Below are positions 35,057 through 44,301 of a stretch of DNA of 64,000 nt, piece by piece. Under the pieces are notes generated by a model. The model saw only the letters and a list, made by a program, of their open reading frames with translations. It was not told the origin of the DNA and made no database searches. A program made the translations under genes and the position numbers. The stretch comes from Pseudomonas sp. TH15. Its GTDB lineage: Bacteria > Pseudomonadota > Gammaproteobacteria > Pseudomonadales > Pseudomonadaceae. Within the stretch, counting starts at the first letter, position 1. Each line of letters starts with the position of its first letter. Location: the NCBI RefSeq assembly GCF_016651105.1, contig NZ_JAEKEL010000002.1, positions 310,001 to 374,000 of the forward strand, read 5' to 3'.

Positions 35057-37807
35057 GTGCTCAAGAAACTGGGAATTAAAGGCCGCGTGCTGTTGCTGAC
35101 CTTGCTTCCAACCAGCCTGATGGCGTTGGTGCTGGGCGGCTATTTCACCTGGATGCAGCAATCGGACCTGCAAACCCAACTCATGCAGCGCGGCGAGATG
35201 ATCGCCGAACAACTTGCACCGCTGGTTGCCCCGGCCATGGGCCACAAAAACACCGAGTTGCTGGAGCGCATCGCCACCCAGTCGCTGGAACAGACCGATG
35301 TGCGCGCGGTGACCTTCCTCGCGCCCGACCGTACACCGTTGGCCCACGCGGGCCCGACCATGCTCAATGCGGCACCGACCGGCAACGGCTCGCAGATGCT
35401 ACGCCGCAGCGGTAACGACGCGACCCGCTACTTGCTGCCGGTGTTCGGCAAGCATCGCAATCTGGCTGGCGACGTGATTCCCGACGAAGCCGATCGCCTG
35501 TTGGGCTGGGTCGAACTCGAACTGTCCCACAACGGCATGCTGCTGCGCGGTTACCGCAGCCTGTTCGCCAGCCTGCTGTTGATCGGCGCCGGCCTGGCCG
35601 GTGCGGCGTTGCTGGCCCTGCGCATGGGCCGGACCATCAATCGGCCGATCAGCCAGATCAAACTGGCAGTGGCACAACTCAAGGACGGTCATCTGGAAAC
35701 CCGCTTGCCGCCCCTCGGCAGCCAGGAACTGGATGAACTGGCGTCGGGCATCAACCGCATGGCCGGCACCCTGCAAAACGCCCAGGAAGAATTGCAACAC
35801 AGCGTCGACCAGGCCACCGAAGACGTGCGCCAGAACCTGGAAACCATCGAAATCCAGAACATCGAGCTGGACCTGGCGCGCAAGGAAGCCCTGGAAGCGA
35901 GCCGGATCAAATCCGAGTTTCTGGCCAACATGAGCCACGAAATCCGCACGCCGCTCAACGGCATTCTCGGCTTCACGCACCTGTTGCAAAAAAGCGAGCT
36001 GACCCCGCGCCAGCTCGACTATCTGGGCACCATCGAAAAGTCCGCCGACAGCCTGCTGGGGATCATCAACGAGATCCTCGATTTCTCGAAAATCGAGGCC
36101 GGCAAACTGGTGCTCGACAATATTCCGTTCAACCTGCGCGACTTGCTGCAAGACACCCTGACCATCCTCGCTCCGGCCGCCCACGCCAAACAGCTGGAAC
36201 TGGTGAGTCTGGTCTATCGCGACACTCCCCTGTCGCTGGTCGGCGATCCGCTGCGGCTCAAACAGATTCTGACCAACCTGGTCAGCAACGCGATCAAGTT
36301 CACCCGCGAAGGCACCATCGTCGCCCGGGCCATGCTTGAAGAAGAGCACGAAGACAGCGTGCAACTGCGCATCAGCATTCAGGACACCGGCATCGGCCTG
36401 TCGAACCAGGACGTGCGCGCCCTGTTCCAGGCATTCAGCCAGGCCGATAACTCGCTGTCGCGCCAGCCCGGCGGCACCGGTTTGGGGCTGGTGATTTCCA
36501 AGCGCCTGATCGAACAGATGGGCGGCGAGATTGGCGTCGACAGTACACCGGGTGAAGGTTCGGAATTCTGGATCAGCCTGAGCCTGCCGAAAACCCGCGA
36601 CGACGCCGAGGACCTGCCCGGCCCGCCGTTGCTCGGGCGTCGCGTGGCGGTGCTGGAAAACCATGAACTGGCCCGCCAGGCGTTGCAGCATCAACTGGAA
36701 GATTGCGGCCTGGAAGTCACGCCGTTCAATACGCTGGAAAGCCTGACCAATGGCGTCACCGGCGCCCATCAGACCGAGCAGGCAATCGATCTGGCGGTGC
36801 TTGGCATCACCAGCAACGACATGCCGCCGGAGCGCCTCAACCAGCACATCTGGGACCTCGAACACCTGGGCTGCAAAGTCCTGGTGCTGTGCCCGACCAC
36901 CGAGCAGACGCTGTTCCACCTCTCGGTACCCAACCCTCACAGCCAGCTCCAGGCCAAACCCGCCTGCACCCGCAAACTGCGTCGGGCCTTGTCTGATCTG
37001 GTCAACCCGCGCCAGCAGCGCAGCGAGCCCGGCGAACCGGTGTCGAGCCGGGCGCCGAAGGTCCTTTGCGTCGACGACAACCCGGCCAACCTGCTGCTGG
37101 TGCAAACCCTGCTCGAAGACATGGGCGCCAAAGTGCTCGCCGTCGAAAGCGGTTACGCCGCGGTCAAAGCGGTGCAGAACGAAACCTTCGATCTGGTGCT
37201 GATGGACGTGCAGATGCCCGGCATGGATGGGCGTCAAAGCACCGAAGCGATTCGTCAGTGGGAAAGCGAACGGCATTGCACGCCGCTGCCGATTGTCGCC
37301 CTCACCGCCCACGCTATGGCCAACGAAAAACGTGCGCTGCTGCAAAGCGGTATGGACGATTACCTGACCAAACCCATCAGCGAACGGCAACTGGCCCAAG
37401 TGGTGCTGAAGTGGACCGGCCTGGCGCTGCGTAATCAGGCGCCGGAGCGCTCCAGTGACAGCCATGGTGCCAGCGACTTGCAGGTGCTCGATCACGAAGA
37501 AGGCTTGCGTCTGGCTGCCGGCAAGGCGGATCTGGCGGCGGACATGCTGGCGATGCTGCTGGCTTCGCTGGAAGCCGATCGCGAGGCGATTCGCGTCGCC
37601 CGCGAAGCCAACGACCAGAACGCCTTGATCGAACGGGTCCATCGCCTGCACGGGGCCACGCGTTACTGCGGCGTACCGCAATTGCGTGCGGCCTGCCAGC
37701 GCAGTGAAACGCTGCTCAAGCAACAGGACCCGAAAGCTGCGGCGGCACTTGAAGAACTGGAGCGCTCGATCAATCGCCTGGCCGCGCAGGCGCGTATCAG
37801 CGCCTGA
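35057..37807 (+). CDS. gacS: Global sensor kinase GacS
   Basis: Unorthodox hybrid kinase controlling secondary metabolism, exoproducts and biofilm through GacA and Rsm small RNAs. 916 residues, as in other fluorescent pseudomonads. N-terminal membrane segment (about 10-30), periplasmic domain, second membrane segment (about 170-190), HAMP, HisKA with H294 (MSHEIRTPLNG), HATPase, degenerate then true receiver with D717 (LMDVQMPGMDG) and an Hpt domain with H862 (RVHRLHGATRYCG). The start is GTG at 35057 with GCAGGAG 6 bases upstream; no conserved residues lie before it. gacA is not in the window. Confidence 0.97.
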   Translation: MLKKLGIKGRVLLLTLLPTSLMALVLGGYFTWMQQSDLQTQLMQRGEMIAEQLAPLVAPAMGHKNTELLERIATQSLEQTDVRAVTFLAPDRTPLAHAGPTMLNAAPTGNGSQMLRRSGNDATRYLLPVFGKHRNLAGDVIPDEADRLLGWVELELSHNGMLLRGYRSLFASLLLIGAGLAGAALLALRMGRTINRPISQIKLAVAQLKDGHLETRLPPLGSQELDELASGINRMAGTLQNAQEELQHSVDQATEDVRQNLETIEIQNIELDLARKEALEASRIKSEFLANMSHEIRTPLNGILGFTHLLQKSELTPRQLDYLGTIEKSADSLLGIINEILDFSKIEAGKLVLDNIPFNLRDLLQDTLTILAPAAHAKQLELVSLVYRDTPLSLVGDPLRLKQILTNLVSNAIKFTREGTIVARAMLEEEHEDSVQLRISIQDTGIGLSNQDVRALFQAFSQADNSLSRQPGGTGLGLVISKRLIEQMGGEIGVDSTPGEGSEFWISLSLPKTRDDAEDLPGPPLLGRRVAVLENHELARQALQHQLEDCGLEVTPFNTLESLTNGVTGAHQTEQAIDLAVLGITSNDMPPERLNQHIWDLEHLGCKVLVLCPTTEQTLFHLSVPNPHSQLQAKPACTRKLRRALSDLVNPRQQRSEPGEPVSSRAPKVLCVDDNPANLLLVQTLLEDMGAKVLAVESGYAAVKAVQNETFDLVLMDVQMPGMDGRQSTEAIRQWESERHCTPLPIVALTAHAMANEKRALLQSGMDDYLTKPISERQLAQVVLKWTGLALRNQAPERSSDSHGASDLQVLDHEEGLRLAAGKADLAADMLAMLLASLEADREAIRVAREANDQNALIERVHRLHGATRYCGVPQLRAACQRSETLLKQQDPKAAAALEELERSINRLAAQARISA

Positions 37808-37873
37808 CCCAGCGCAATAACACCTGACGCCATCACGGCTAAGATGTTGCAGGGACATTTCCAGGAGGACACG

Positions 37874-38863
37874 ATGCGCACCATTCTTTTCAGCAGCCAG
37901 GGCTACGACCGCGACAGCTTCCTCGCCGCCGACTTGCCCGCCGGCAACGAGTTGCAGTTTCAATCGGCACGTTTGAGCCTCGACACCGTGGCATTGGCCG
38001 AGCATCACGAGGTGGTGTGCGCCTTCATCAATGATGACCTCAGCGCCCCGGTGCTCGAACATCTCGCGGCTGGCGGCACCCGCCTGATCGCCCTCCGTTC
38101 CGCCGGCTACAACCATGTCGACCTGGTCGCGGCGAAACGCCTGGGCCTGGCCATCGTGCAGGTGCCTGCCTATTCACCCCACGCCGTGGCCGAACACGCA
38201 GTGGCGCTGATCCTGGCGCTTAACCGTCGCTTGCATCGCGCCTACAACCGCACCCGCGAAGGGGATTTCAGCTTGCACGGGCTGACCGGCTTCGACTTGG
38301 TGGGCAAGACTGTCGGTGTGGTCGGCACCGGGCAGATCGGCGCGACGTTCGCCAAAATCATGAACGGGTTTGGTTGCCAGTTGCTGGCCTACGATCCGTT
38401 CCCGAATCCACAAGTCGAAGCCCTCGGCGCGCGTTACCTGAGTTTGCCGCAATTGTTGGCCGAGTCGCAGATCATCAGCCTGCACTGCCCGCTCAATGAG
38501 CAGAGCAAGCACTTGATCAACCGTCAGTCACTGGCCCACATGCAACCGGGAGCGATGCTGATCAACACCGGACGCGGTGGCCTGGTTGACACCCCGGCAC
38601 TGATCGACGCGTTGAAAGAAGGTCAACTCGGCTATCTGGGTCTGGATGTGTATGAGGAAGAAGCCCAACTGTTTTTCGAGGACCGCTCCGACCTGCCTTT
38701 GCAGGACGATGTGCTGGCGCGCTTGCTGACCTTCCCGAACGTGATCATCACCGCGCATCAAGCCTTTCTGACGCATGAAGCGCTCGGCGCAATTGCCGCC
38801 ACCACCTTGCACAACATTGCGACCTGGGCGGCCGGTACGCCGCAAAACCAGGTCGAGGGGTAA
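37874..38863 (+). CDS. ldhA: D-2-hydroxyacid dehydrogenase (D-lactate dehydrogenase type)
   Basis: NAD-dependent reductase of pyruvate to D-lactate or a related 2-hydroxyacid, 329 residues. NAD motif VGVVGTGQIG, catalytic R/E/H of the D-LDH family (LRSAGYNHVD; DVYEEEAQLFFED; ITAHQAFLTHEAL). Start at 37874 behind the strong site CAGGAGGA. It follows gacS on the same strand by 66 bases, the order found in P. aeruginosa (gacS, ldhA). Confidence 0.93.
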   Translation: MRTILFSSQGYDRDSFLAADLPAGNELQFQSARLSLDTVALAEHHEVVCAFINDDLSAPVLEHLAAGGTRLIALRSAGYNHVDLVAAKRLGLAIVQVPAYSPHAVAEHAVALILALNRRLHRAYNRTREGDFSLHGLTGFDLVGKTVGVVGTGQIGATFAKIMNGFGCQLLAYDPFPNPQVEALGARYLSLPQLLAESQIISLHCPLNEQSKHLINRQSLAHMQPGAMLINTGRGGLVDTPALIDALKEGQLGYLGLDVYEEEAQLFFEDRSDLPLQDDVLARLLTFPNVIITAHQAFLTHEALGAIAATTLHNIATWAAGTPQNQVEG

Positions 38864-38875
38864 GGCGTCAGCGGC

Positions 38876-39322
38876 TTACAGCGAGGCCGCCAGAATCAAC
38901 AGCGCCAGCCAGCCAAAACCGAAAAGACGCTGTTTCATCGAGTGCCCGCGGCGCAGCAGGAACCAGACGAACACCATCGGCAGCAGGAACACCATGATTT
39001 TCAGCCAGCCTTCCACGGGACGGCTGCCGTCTTCATTAATGTGCAGTTCAACCCCTTGCCCGACTTGCTGCTGACGTCGAGGTTGCGCCGTGGCGGACAT
39101 GGCGCTCGGCAACGGTGGCGACGCTGGCGGCACAACCGCTTCCGGTACTGCCTTGTTGCGCGGCAGGCTGCCGAACGAAATCGTCGATGCCCGTGCAGGC
39201 GCCGCTACAGTCTGCGCGTGAGCGTGAGCTGCCTGCTGCGCCATCGGAGCGCCGCAGTGAATGCACGATAGTGTTTCAGAGCTGATGCTCCTTTTGCATT
39301 CATAACACTCGGTCAATGCCAT
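38876..39322 (-). CDS. Zinc-ribbon membrane protein, hypothetical
   Basis: 148 residues. N-terminal zinc ribbon with C-x2-C (CYECKRS) and C-x2-C (CIHCGAP), a long Ala/Pro-rich linker, then two C-terminal membrane segments (about 108-122 and 130-146). ATG at 39322 is preferred because AAGGA lies 6 bases before it; the ATG two codons upstream abuts the site. Tail-to-tail with ldhA. Function unknown. Confidence 0.78.
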   Translation of the reverse strand: MALTECYECKRSISSETLSCIHCGAPMAQQAAHAHAQTVAAPARASTISFGSLPRNKAVPEAVVPPASPPLPSAMSATAQPRRQQQVGQGVELHINEDGSRPVEGWLKIMVFLLPMVFVWFLLRRGHSMKQRLFGFGWLALLILAASL

Positions 39323-39456
39323 TTCCATTCCTTAGGGGTGCAAAAGCGGCAGTGTGCCATGACTGGGCAGGTGATTTGAACCTGATCGAAGGTCACATGC
39401 CCACGCCATGCTGCGTTGATGCCCGTGCTAGCATACCGCGCATATTTGGAGGACCC

Positions 39457-39891
39457 ATGGTCGAACACGATTTCCGCTACACCCTGATGAACCCTCAACA
39501 CACCCTGACCGAATGTCGCGCCCTGGTGCCGGGGCGTTATCAGGTCACCGGCAACGGCGGCTCGATTCGCAATAATGACGTCCTGGTGGTCACCCTCAAA
39601 GGCAGCAAGGACTTGTCCATGCGCCTGAGCGTCGAAACCGTTCGCCACTTGATCAACCCGCCAGGCCAATGGGTCGCGGTGGCCAGTGGTCCGGTGTTTG
39701 GTGAACTGGCGATCCACACCTGGAAGGTCAATTGCGACAGCTGCGCCAAAGAACTGAGCTTCGAGTTCGCGGTCGACGCCAAACTGGGCAACAAGGCTGA
39801 AAAGCCTGCCGCCACAGCGCGCATTGCCGAGCTGGGCTGGACTAGCGTCGGCGAGAAACACCTGTGCCCGAAATGCCAGGAGCCTGCGTGA
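39457..39891 (+). CDS. Conserved hypothetical protein with C-terminal Cys pairs
   Basis: 144-residue soluble protein. A first C-x2-C pair is at residues 92-95 (NCDSCAKE) and a second near the C-terminus (LCPKCQE), which could bind zinc or iron. ATG at 39457 has TGGAGGA 5 bases upstream; the frame is open to 39316 but that part is not gene-like. The stop overlaps the ATG of the META-domain lipoprotein, so the two are coupled. I do not recognise the family. Confidence 0.8.
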   Translation: MVEHDFRYTLMNPQHTLTECRALVPGRYQVTGNGGSIRNNDVLVVTLKGSKDLSMRLSVETVRHLINPPGQWVAVASGPVFGELAIHTWKVNCDSCAKELSFEFAVDAKLGNKAEKPAATARIAELGWTSVGEKHLCPKCQEPA

Positions 39892-40295
39892 TGAAACACC
39901 TTGTTCTGGCCGCGATGGCGGGCGCCAGCCTGATGGGCTGCGCCGCCGACCCGGTGCAATTGCAGCAAAACCACAGTTACATTCTGGAGTGGATCGGCGA
40001 ACGTCCGTTGATGGACTACAGCCATTTGACCATCACCCTGGGTGACGACGGTCGCGCCTACGGTAATGGCGGCTGCAACCACTGGTTTGCGCCCTACACC
40101 CTGGAAGGCGACAAGCTGAGCTTCGGCAAAGTAGGCAGCACCCGCAAACTGTGCGCACCGGCGTTGATGGAGCAGGAAAAACGTTTCCTGCAAGCGCTGG
40201 AAAACGTGCAGCGCTGGGACATCTCGCCAATCGACCAGATGCGTTTCTGGCCGGCAGAGGGCAAGCCGTTGCGTTGGTGGCTTGAAGAGGGTTGA
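39891..40295 (+). CDS. META-domain lipoprotein
   Basis: 134 residues. Lipoprotein signal MKHLVLAAMAGASLMGC with lipid-attachment C17, then a META (HslJ-like) domain: GGCNHWFAPYTLEGDKL and the following RKLCAPALMEQEKRFLQAL are characteristic. HslJ-type proteins are envelope stress and novobiocin-resistance related; the role here is not shown. Cotranscribed with the preceding gene by a one-base overlap (TGATG). Confidence 0.86.
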   Translation: MKHLVLAAMAGASLMGCAADPVQLQQNHSYILEWIGERPLMDYSHLTITLGDDGRAYGNGGCNHWFAPYTLEGDKLSFGKVGSTRKLCAPALMEQEKRFLQALENVQRWDISPIDQMRFWPAEGKPLRWWLEEG

Positions 40296-40324
40296 TCCCT
40301 TCCTCTTTGTGGCTTGGAGAATAA

Positions 40325-40460
40325 CTGTGGCGAGGGAGCTTGCTCCCGCTGGGCTGCGAAGCAGCCCTAAATCCAGCCCCCTCGTTTCGTCAGGGACACC
40401 GCATACACTGGTTTTGCGACTGCTGCGCAGTCGAGCGGGAGCAAGCTCCCTCGCCACAGG
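40325..40460. repeat. REPIN, class B
   Basis: Arms GTGGCGAGGGAGCTTGCTC and GAGCAAGCTCCCTCGCCAC, with internal CGAAGCAGCC / GACTGCTGCGCAGTC palindromes in the spacer. Nearly perfect, so probably recent. Confidence 0.92.
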
Positions 40461-40487
40461 TGGGAACAATCACTCCCACCGCACCGT

Positions 40488-40955
40488 TCAGTTAGTTGCC
40501 TGCAACGCCTCCAGCTTCGCCATCACCCCCGCCGCCGTCTGCTCACCCATCAACTGTTCCCGCACCTTGCCCTTGTTATCGATGATGTAAGTCACCGGTA
40601 ACGCTTCACTGCGTGGCAGATCAAAGAAATCCGCCGGGTCCTGGGCCAGCACGGTGAACTTGATCCCCAGTTTCTCACTGGCGCTCTTCAGCTCATCGCC
40701 CTGCACATTGTCGAAGTTGACCCCGAACACACCAATTTTTTTGCCGTTGAGCTCTTCGGCCAGCGCGTTCAACTGCGGGATCTCGGTGCGGCACGGACCG
40801 CACCATTCGGCCCAGTAATTGACCACAATCCATTGTTTGTCGAGACGCCCGGACGCCACTTTGTGGCCATCCTGGTCGATGCCATAGTCACTGCCGCAGC
40901 CCCCCAGCATTAACGCCCCGATGATCGCCAACGCCGCTGCCAATCGTCTTGTCAT
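40488..40955 (-). CDS. TlpA-family thioredoxin-like lipoprotein
   Basis: 155-residue periplasmic thiol reductase. Lipoprotein signal with LGGC (C20), then a thioredoxin fold with the active site W51-C52-G-P-C55 (NYWAEWCGPCRTEIP) and the cis-proline loop LPVTYIID. Family members reduce disulfides in cytochrome c maturation or protect periplasmic thiols. Start at 40955; upstream extension is not conserved. Divergent from arsC. Confidence 0.92.
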   Translation of the reverse strand: MTRRLAAALAIIGALMLGGCGSDYGIDQDGHKVASGRLDKQWIVVNYWAEWCGPCRTEIPQLNALAEELNGKKIGVFGVNFDNVQGDELKSASEKLGIKFTVLAQDPADFFDLPRSEALPVTYIIDNKGKVREQLMGEQTAAGVMAKLEALQATN

Positions 40956-41069
40956 GTCGTGATCCTTGCTCAAAATTGAATGCGCCTGCGACCCATCGAC
41001 TCTCACGGTTCTGGATTGCGCGCTGCACAGTTAGAATAGACGCCACCTTACGCAAGATGCGACCCGCAA

Positions 41070-41423
41070 ATGACCGATCTGACGCTTTATCACAACCCGC
41101 GCTGCTCGAAATCCCGCGGTGCGCTCGAACTCCTTGAAGCCCGCGGCCTGACGCCGACCGTGGTCCGCTACCTCGAAACCCCACTGGACGCTGCGCAACT
41201 GCAGAGCCTGTTGGGCAAACTCGGGATCAACGCCCGGCAATTGCTGCGCACCGGTGAGGACGAGTACAAAACCCTCAACCTGGCAGATGCCACGCTGACC
41301 GAAGCGCAATTGATCGCGGCCATCGCGGCCCACCCGAAACTCATGGAACGGCCGATTCTGGAAGTCGGCGACAAAGCTGTCATCGGCCGTCCGCCGGAGA
41401 ATGTGCTGGAGTTGTTGCCGTGA
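41070..41423 (+). CDS. arsC: ArsC-family reductase (arsenate reductase, glutaredoxin type)
   Basis: 117 residues with the active cysteine C12 in NPRCSKSRGALELL and the arginine motif LMERPILEVGDKAVIGRPPE, the signature of glutaredoxin-dependent ArsC/YfgD proteins. No arsB or arsR gene is near, so a housekeeping YfgD-like role is as likely as arsenate resistance. The wrbA start lies within its last codons (four-base overlap). Confidence 0.9.
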   Translation: MTDLTLYHNPRCSKSRGALELLEARGLTPTVVRYLETPLDAAQLQSLLGKLGINARQLLRTGEDEYKTLNLADATLTEAQLIAAIAAHPKLMERPILEVGDKAVIGRPPENVLELLP

Positions 41424-42016
41424 GCGCGCCGTACATTCTGGTTCTGTATTACAGCCGCAGCGGCTCGACCAATGAAATGGCCCGGCAGATTGCCCGTGGG
41501 GTTGAACAGTCGGGAATGGAAGCGCGCCTGCGCACCGTGCCGCCGATTTCCACCGAGTGTGAAGCGGTGTCGCCGGATATCCCGGACGAAGGTGCGTTGT
41601 ACGCCAGCCTCGACGACCTGAAAAACTGCGCCGGCCTGGCCCTCGGGAGCCCGACCCGCTTCGGCAACATGGCGGCGCCGCTCAAGTACTTCCTCGACGG
41701 CACCAGCAACCTGTGGCTGACCGGCGCCCTCGTCGGCAAACCGGCCGGCGTGTTTACCTCCACCGCGAGCCTGCACGGCGGCCAGGAAACCACGTTGTTG
41801 TCGATGATGTTGCCATTGCTGCACCACGGCATGCTGATCACCGGCCTGCCCTACAGCGAATCGGCCCTGCTGGAAACCCGGGGTGGCGGCACGCCTTACG
41901 GTGCCAGCCATCACGCCGGGGCTGATGGCAAACTCGGATTGAATGAGCATGAAGTCGCACTGTGCCGGGCCTTGGGCCTGCGCCTGGCGAAGACCGCACA
42001 GAAGCTGGAGGGCTGA
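41420..42016 (+). CDS. wrbA: NAD(P)H:quinone oxidoreductase WrbA
   Basis: Flavodoxin-like FMN protein, 198 residues. FMN phosphate loop YYSRSGSTNEMA and the WrbA block GSPTRFGNMAAPLKYFLDGTS are present, as is the C-terminal GTPYGASHHAG. Two-electron reduction of quinones guards against semiquinone stress. GTG start overlaps the arsC stop. Coupled to arsC and to the DUF2069 gene that follows one base later. Confidence 0.93.
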   Translation: MSAPYILVLYYSRSGSTNEMARQIARGVEQSGMEARLRTVPPISTECEAVSPDIPDEGALYASLDDLKNCAGLALGSPTRFGNMAAPLKYFLDGTSNLWLTGALVGKPAGVFTSTASLHGGQETTLLSMMLPLLHHGMLITGLPYSESALLETRGGGTPYGASHHAGADGKLGLNEHEVALCRALGLRLAKTAQKLEG

Positions 42017-42017
42017 C

Positions 42018-42443
42018 ATGGCCAAGAAGCCAAAGATACTGCCCTCGATCGAATGGCTCGAACCTCGGGTCCGGGCGATGCGGGTTGTCAGCCTGGTGTG
42101 CTTTTTCGGTCTCGTGGGGCTGCTGTGCGCCTACTACCTGCTGGTCGCCGACCTGCATGGCGCACGGCCGTGGGTGATTTTGCTGATCGAACTGGTGCCG
42201 CTGCTGTTGCTGGCGCCGGGGATGATTGTCGGCAGCGCCCGCGGGCATTCGTGGATGTGCTTTGTGGTGAACCTGTATTTCATCAAGGGCGCACTGGCCG
42301 CGTATGACCCGAACCGGCAGTTGTTTGGTTTGCTGGAGATGGGCGCGAGCCTGGCGGTGTTTTGTTCGGCGTTGTTGTATGTGCGGTGGCGGTTTCAGTT
42401 GAATCGCAAGTTGGCTGGCGAGGGCGAGATCAGCGTCGCCTGA
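42018..42443 (+). CDS. DUF2069 membrane protein
   Basis: 141 residues with about four hydrophobic segments (VSLVCFFGLVGLLCAYYLL; VILLIELVPLLLLAPGMIV; MCFVVNLYFIKGALAAY; MGASLAVFCSALLYVRW), typical of the DUF2069 family found next to wrbA in many Gammaproteobacteria. ATG at 42018 lies one base after the wrbA stop, behind GGAGGG. Function unknown. Confidence 0.9.
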   Translation: MAKKPKILPSIEWLEPRVRAMRVVSLVCFFGLVGLLCAYYLLVADLHGARPWVILLIELVPLLLLAPGMIVGSARGHSWMCFVVNLYFIKGALAAYDPNRQLFGLLEMGASLAVFCSALLYVRWRFQLNRKLAGEGEISVA

Positions 42444-42448
42444 TCTGA

Positions 42449-42550
42449 CGCCTTCGCGGGCAAGCCGCGCTCCCACATTGGATCTTCAGGGGACACATTA
42501 TTTGTGAACACCACAGATCCCCTGTGGGAGCGGGCTTGCTCGCGAATGGG
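42449..42550. repeat. Mixed REP doublet (class A' left, class A right)
   Basis: Left arm TTCGCGGGCAAGCCGCGCTC (42453-42472), right arm GGGAGCGGGCTTGCTCGCG (42526-42544), inverted, with a 50-base spacer that itself contains GATCTTCAGGGGAC / ATCCCCTG. The two arms belong to different variants. Confidence 0.8.
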
Positions 42551-42561
42551 GCGACTCGGTC

Positions 42562-43236
42562 TCAATGATTCACGGTATAAGCGAGCATCATCGAAATCTG
42601 GCTCATCGCCCGCCCACCACTCTGTTCATGCCACTGGTTAAACACGTCCTGCACCAACGCCAGATCCCGCTGGCTGGTCGGCACCTTGTCGACGATTTTC
42701 TGTGCATTCAACCCCGCGACCACGTCGTAGCTCGGCACAAACGTGTCTTTGCCAACCATGCGCAAGAAGCGCGGTGCCGACAACCCGCCCAATTGATGGC
42801 CGTGTTTTTTCAGGTAGGTCCACAAGCCGACAATATCGGTCACCGGCCAATCGGCGATCAACGCGCCGAAACTGCCCTTCTCATGGGCCACATCCAGAAT
42901 GAATTGCGCATTGCGCGGCACGCTCTTGAGCTTGCCCAAGTGGCGGATGATCCGCGCGTCCTGCATCAGTCGCTCCAGGTGTTCGGCGCTCATCAGCACG
43001 ACTTTTTCCGGGTCGAACTTGAAAAACACTTCCTCGAAGGTCGGCCACTTGGCGTCCACCAGGCTGTGCTTTAGCCCGGCGCGAAAGACCCGCAGCGCCA
43101 TGGTCGAGAGGTAGCGGTCGTCGCTGATCTTGCGCAATTGCGCCGGGGTCTTGGGAACCGGCAGATGGGCTTCCAGTTCAGCTGCCGAACCGAAGCGGTT
43201 CAGACAGTACTCGTGTAGCCACTTGTAATCGCGCAT
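42562..43236 (-). CDS. DNA-3-methyladenine glycosylase I-like protein
   Basis: 224 residues, a little longer than Tag (about 187). The core block FDPEKVVLMSAEHLERLMQD...IIRHLGKLKSV closely follows the Tag fold (helix-hairpin-helix glycosylase removing 3-methyladenine). However, the zinc-snap ligands of E. coli Tag (C4, H17, H175, C179) are not visible: the N-terminus MRDYKWLHEYC lacks the expected Cys and the C-terminus lacks the HxxxC pair. So it is a divergent, possibly zinc-free, member. Monocistronic between two REPINs. Confidence 0.8.
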   Translation of the reverse strand: MRDYKWLHEYCLNRFGSAAELEAHLPVPKTPAQLRKISDDRYLSTMALRVFRAGLKHSLVDAKWPTFEEVFFKFDPEKVVLMSAEHLERLMQDARIIRHLGKLKSVPRNAQFILDVAHEKGSFGALIADWPVTDIVGLWTYLKKHGHQLGGLSAPRFLRMVGKDTFVPSYDVVAGLNAQKIVDKVPTSQRDLALVQDVFNQWHEQSGGRAMSQISMMLAYTVNH

Positions 43237-43277
43237 GCCCTCTCCTGGTTAATTGAATAAAAAAACTGATGTCGGGC

Positions 43278-43392
43278 CCTGTGGCGAGGGGATTCATCCC
43301 CGTTGGAGCGCGAAGCGCTCCCAGAATAGACTGGGGCTGCTGCGCAGCCCAACGGGGCGGTGCGACGTTTCGCTAAATCCCCTCACCACAGG
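43278..43392. repeat. REPIN, class B'
   Basis: Arms GGCGAGGGGATTCATCCCC (43283-43301) and AAATCCCCTCACCACAGG (43375-43392), inverted, with GCTGCTGCGCAGCC palindromes between. The right arm is slightly decayed. Confidence 0.85.
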
Positions 43393-43409
43393 CCACTCCC
43401 ACAGTTTGT

Positions 43410-44234
43410 TCAGAGGTTGACCACGTTGACGAAGCGCGAGGCGGCGGTTTCATCGATGCGCAGGTTGGTGAAGTCAAACAGGTTGCGGTCCGCCAGTTGC
43501 GACGGCTGCACATTTTGCAGACTGCGGAAAATACTTTCGGTGCGACCCGGGGTCTTGCGATCCCACTCTTGCAGCATGTCCTTGACCACCTGGCGTTGCA
43601 GGTTTTCCTGGGAGCCGCAGAGGTTGCACGGGATGATCGGGAACTGTTTGAAATCCGAGTAAGCCTGGATGTCTTTTTCGTTGCAGTAGGCCAGCGGACG
43701 GATCACCACGTTGCGCCCGTCATCGGCACGCAGTTTCGGCGGCATGGCTTTGAGCGTGCCGTTGAAGAACATGTTCAGGAAGAACGTCTCGACGATGTCG
43801 TCGCGATGGTGACCGAGGGCCATTTTGGTCGCGCCGATTTCGTCAGCAAAGGTGTACAGCGTGCCGCGACGCAGGCGCGAGCACAGCGAGCAGGTGGTCT
43901 TGCCTTCCGGGATCAGCTCTTTGACTACCGAGTAAGTGTCTTTCTCGACGATGTGATACTCGACGCCCAGTGCTTTCAGGTACGCCGGCAACACGTGCTC
44001 GGGGAAGCCTGGCTGCTTCTGGTCCATGTTCACGGCCACGATGTCGAACTTGATCGGGGCGACCTTCTGAAAGTGCATCAGCACGTCGAGCAGGGTGTAA
44101 CTGTCCTTGCCACCGGACAGGCAGACCATGACCTTGTCGCCGTCTTCAATCATGTTGAAATCGGCAACAGCCTCACCGGCCTGGCGGCGAAGGCGCTTTT
44201 GCAGTTTGTTCTGGTTGACCGTAAGAGTGCCCAT
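43410..44234 (-). CDS. ttcA: tRNA 2-thiocytidine(32) synthetase TtcA
   Basis: Iron-sulfur, ATP-dependent tRNA thiolase, 274 residues. PP-loop SGGKDSYTLLDVL, the two C-x2-C pairs CSLCSRLRRG and CNLCGSQENLQR that hold the cluster, and GHHRDDIVETFFLN are diagnostic. Start MGTLTVNQNK at 44234; upstream open codons (to 44435) read through a REPIN and are not coding. Confidence 0.97.
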   Translation of the reverse strand: MGTLTVNQNKLQKRLRRQAGEAVADFNMIEDGDKVMVCLSGGKDSYTLLDVLMHFQKVAPIKFDIVAVNMDQKQPGFPEHVLPAYLKALGVEYHIVEKDTYSVVKELIPEGKTTCSLCSRLRRGTLYTFADEIGATKMALGHHRDDIVETFFLNMFFNGTLKAMPPKLRADDGRNVVIRPLAYCNEKDIQAYSDFKQFPIIPCNLCGSQENLQRQVVKDMLQEWDRKTPGRTESIFRSLQNVQPSQLADRNLFDFTNLRIDETAASRFVNVVNL

Positions 44235-44301
44235 GACGCGAAATCCGTGAGGAGTGACGAAAGGCCGGCATTTTACGCAAAAACCCTGGATGCGCGAAGC
44301 A

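Noticed and set aside
35399..38116. Long open frame antisense to gacS and ldhA
   Set aside because: Arises from GC-biased codon use of two real genes; spans their junction and has no ribosome site or family match.
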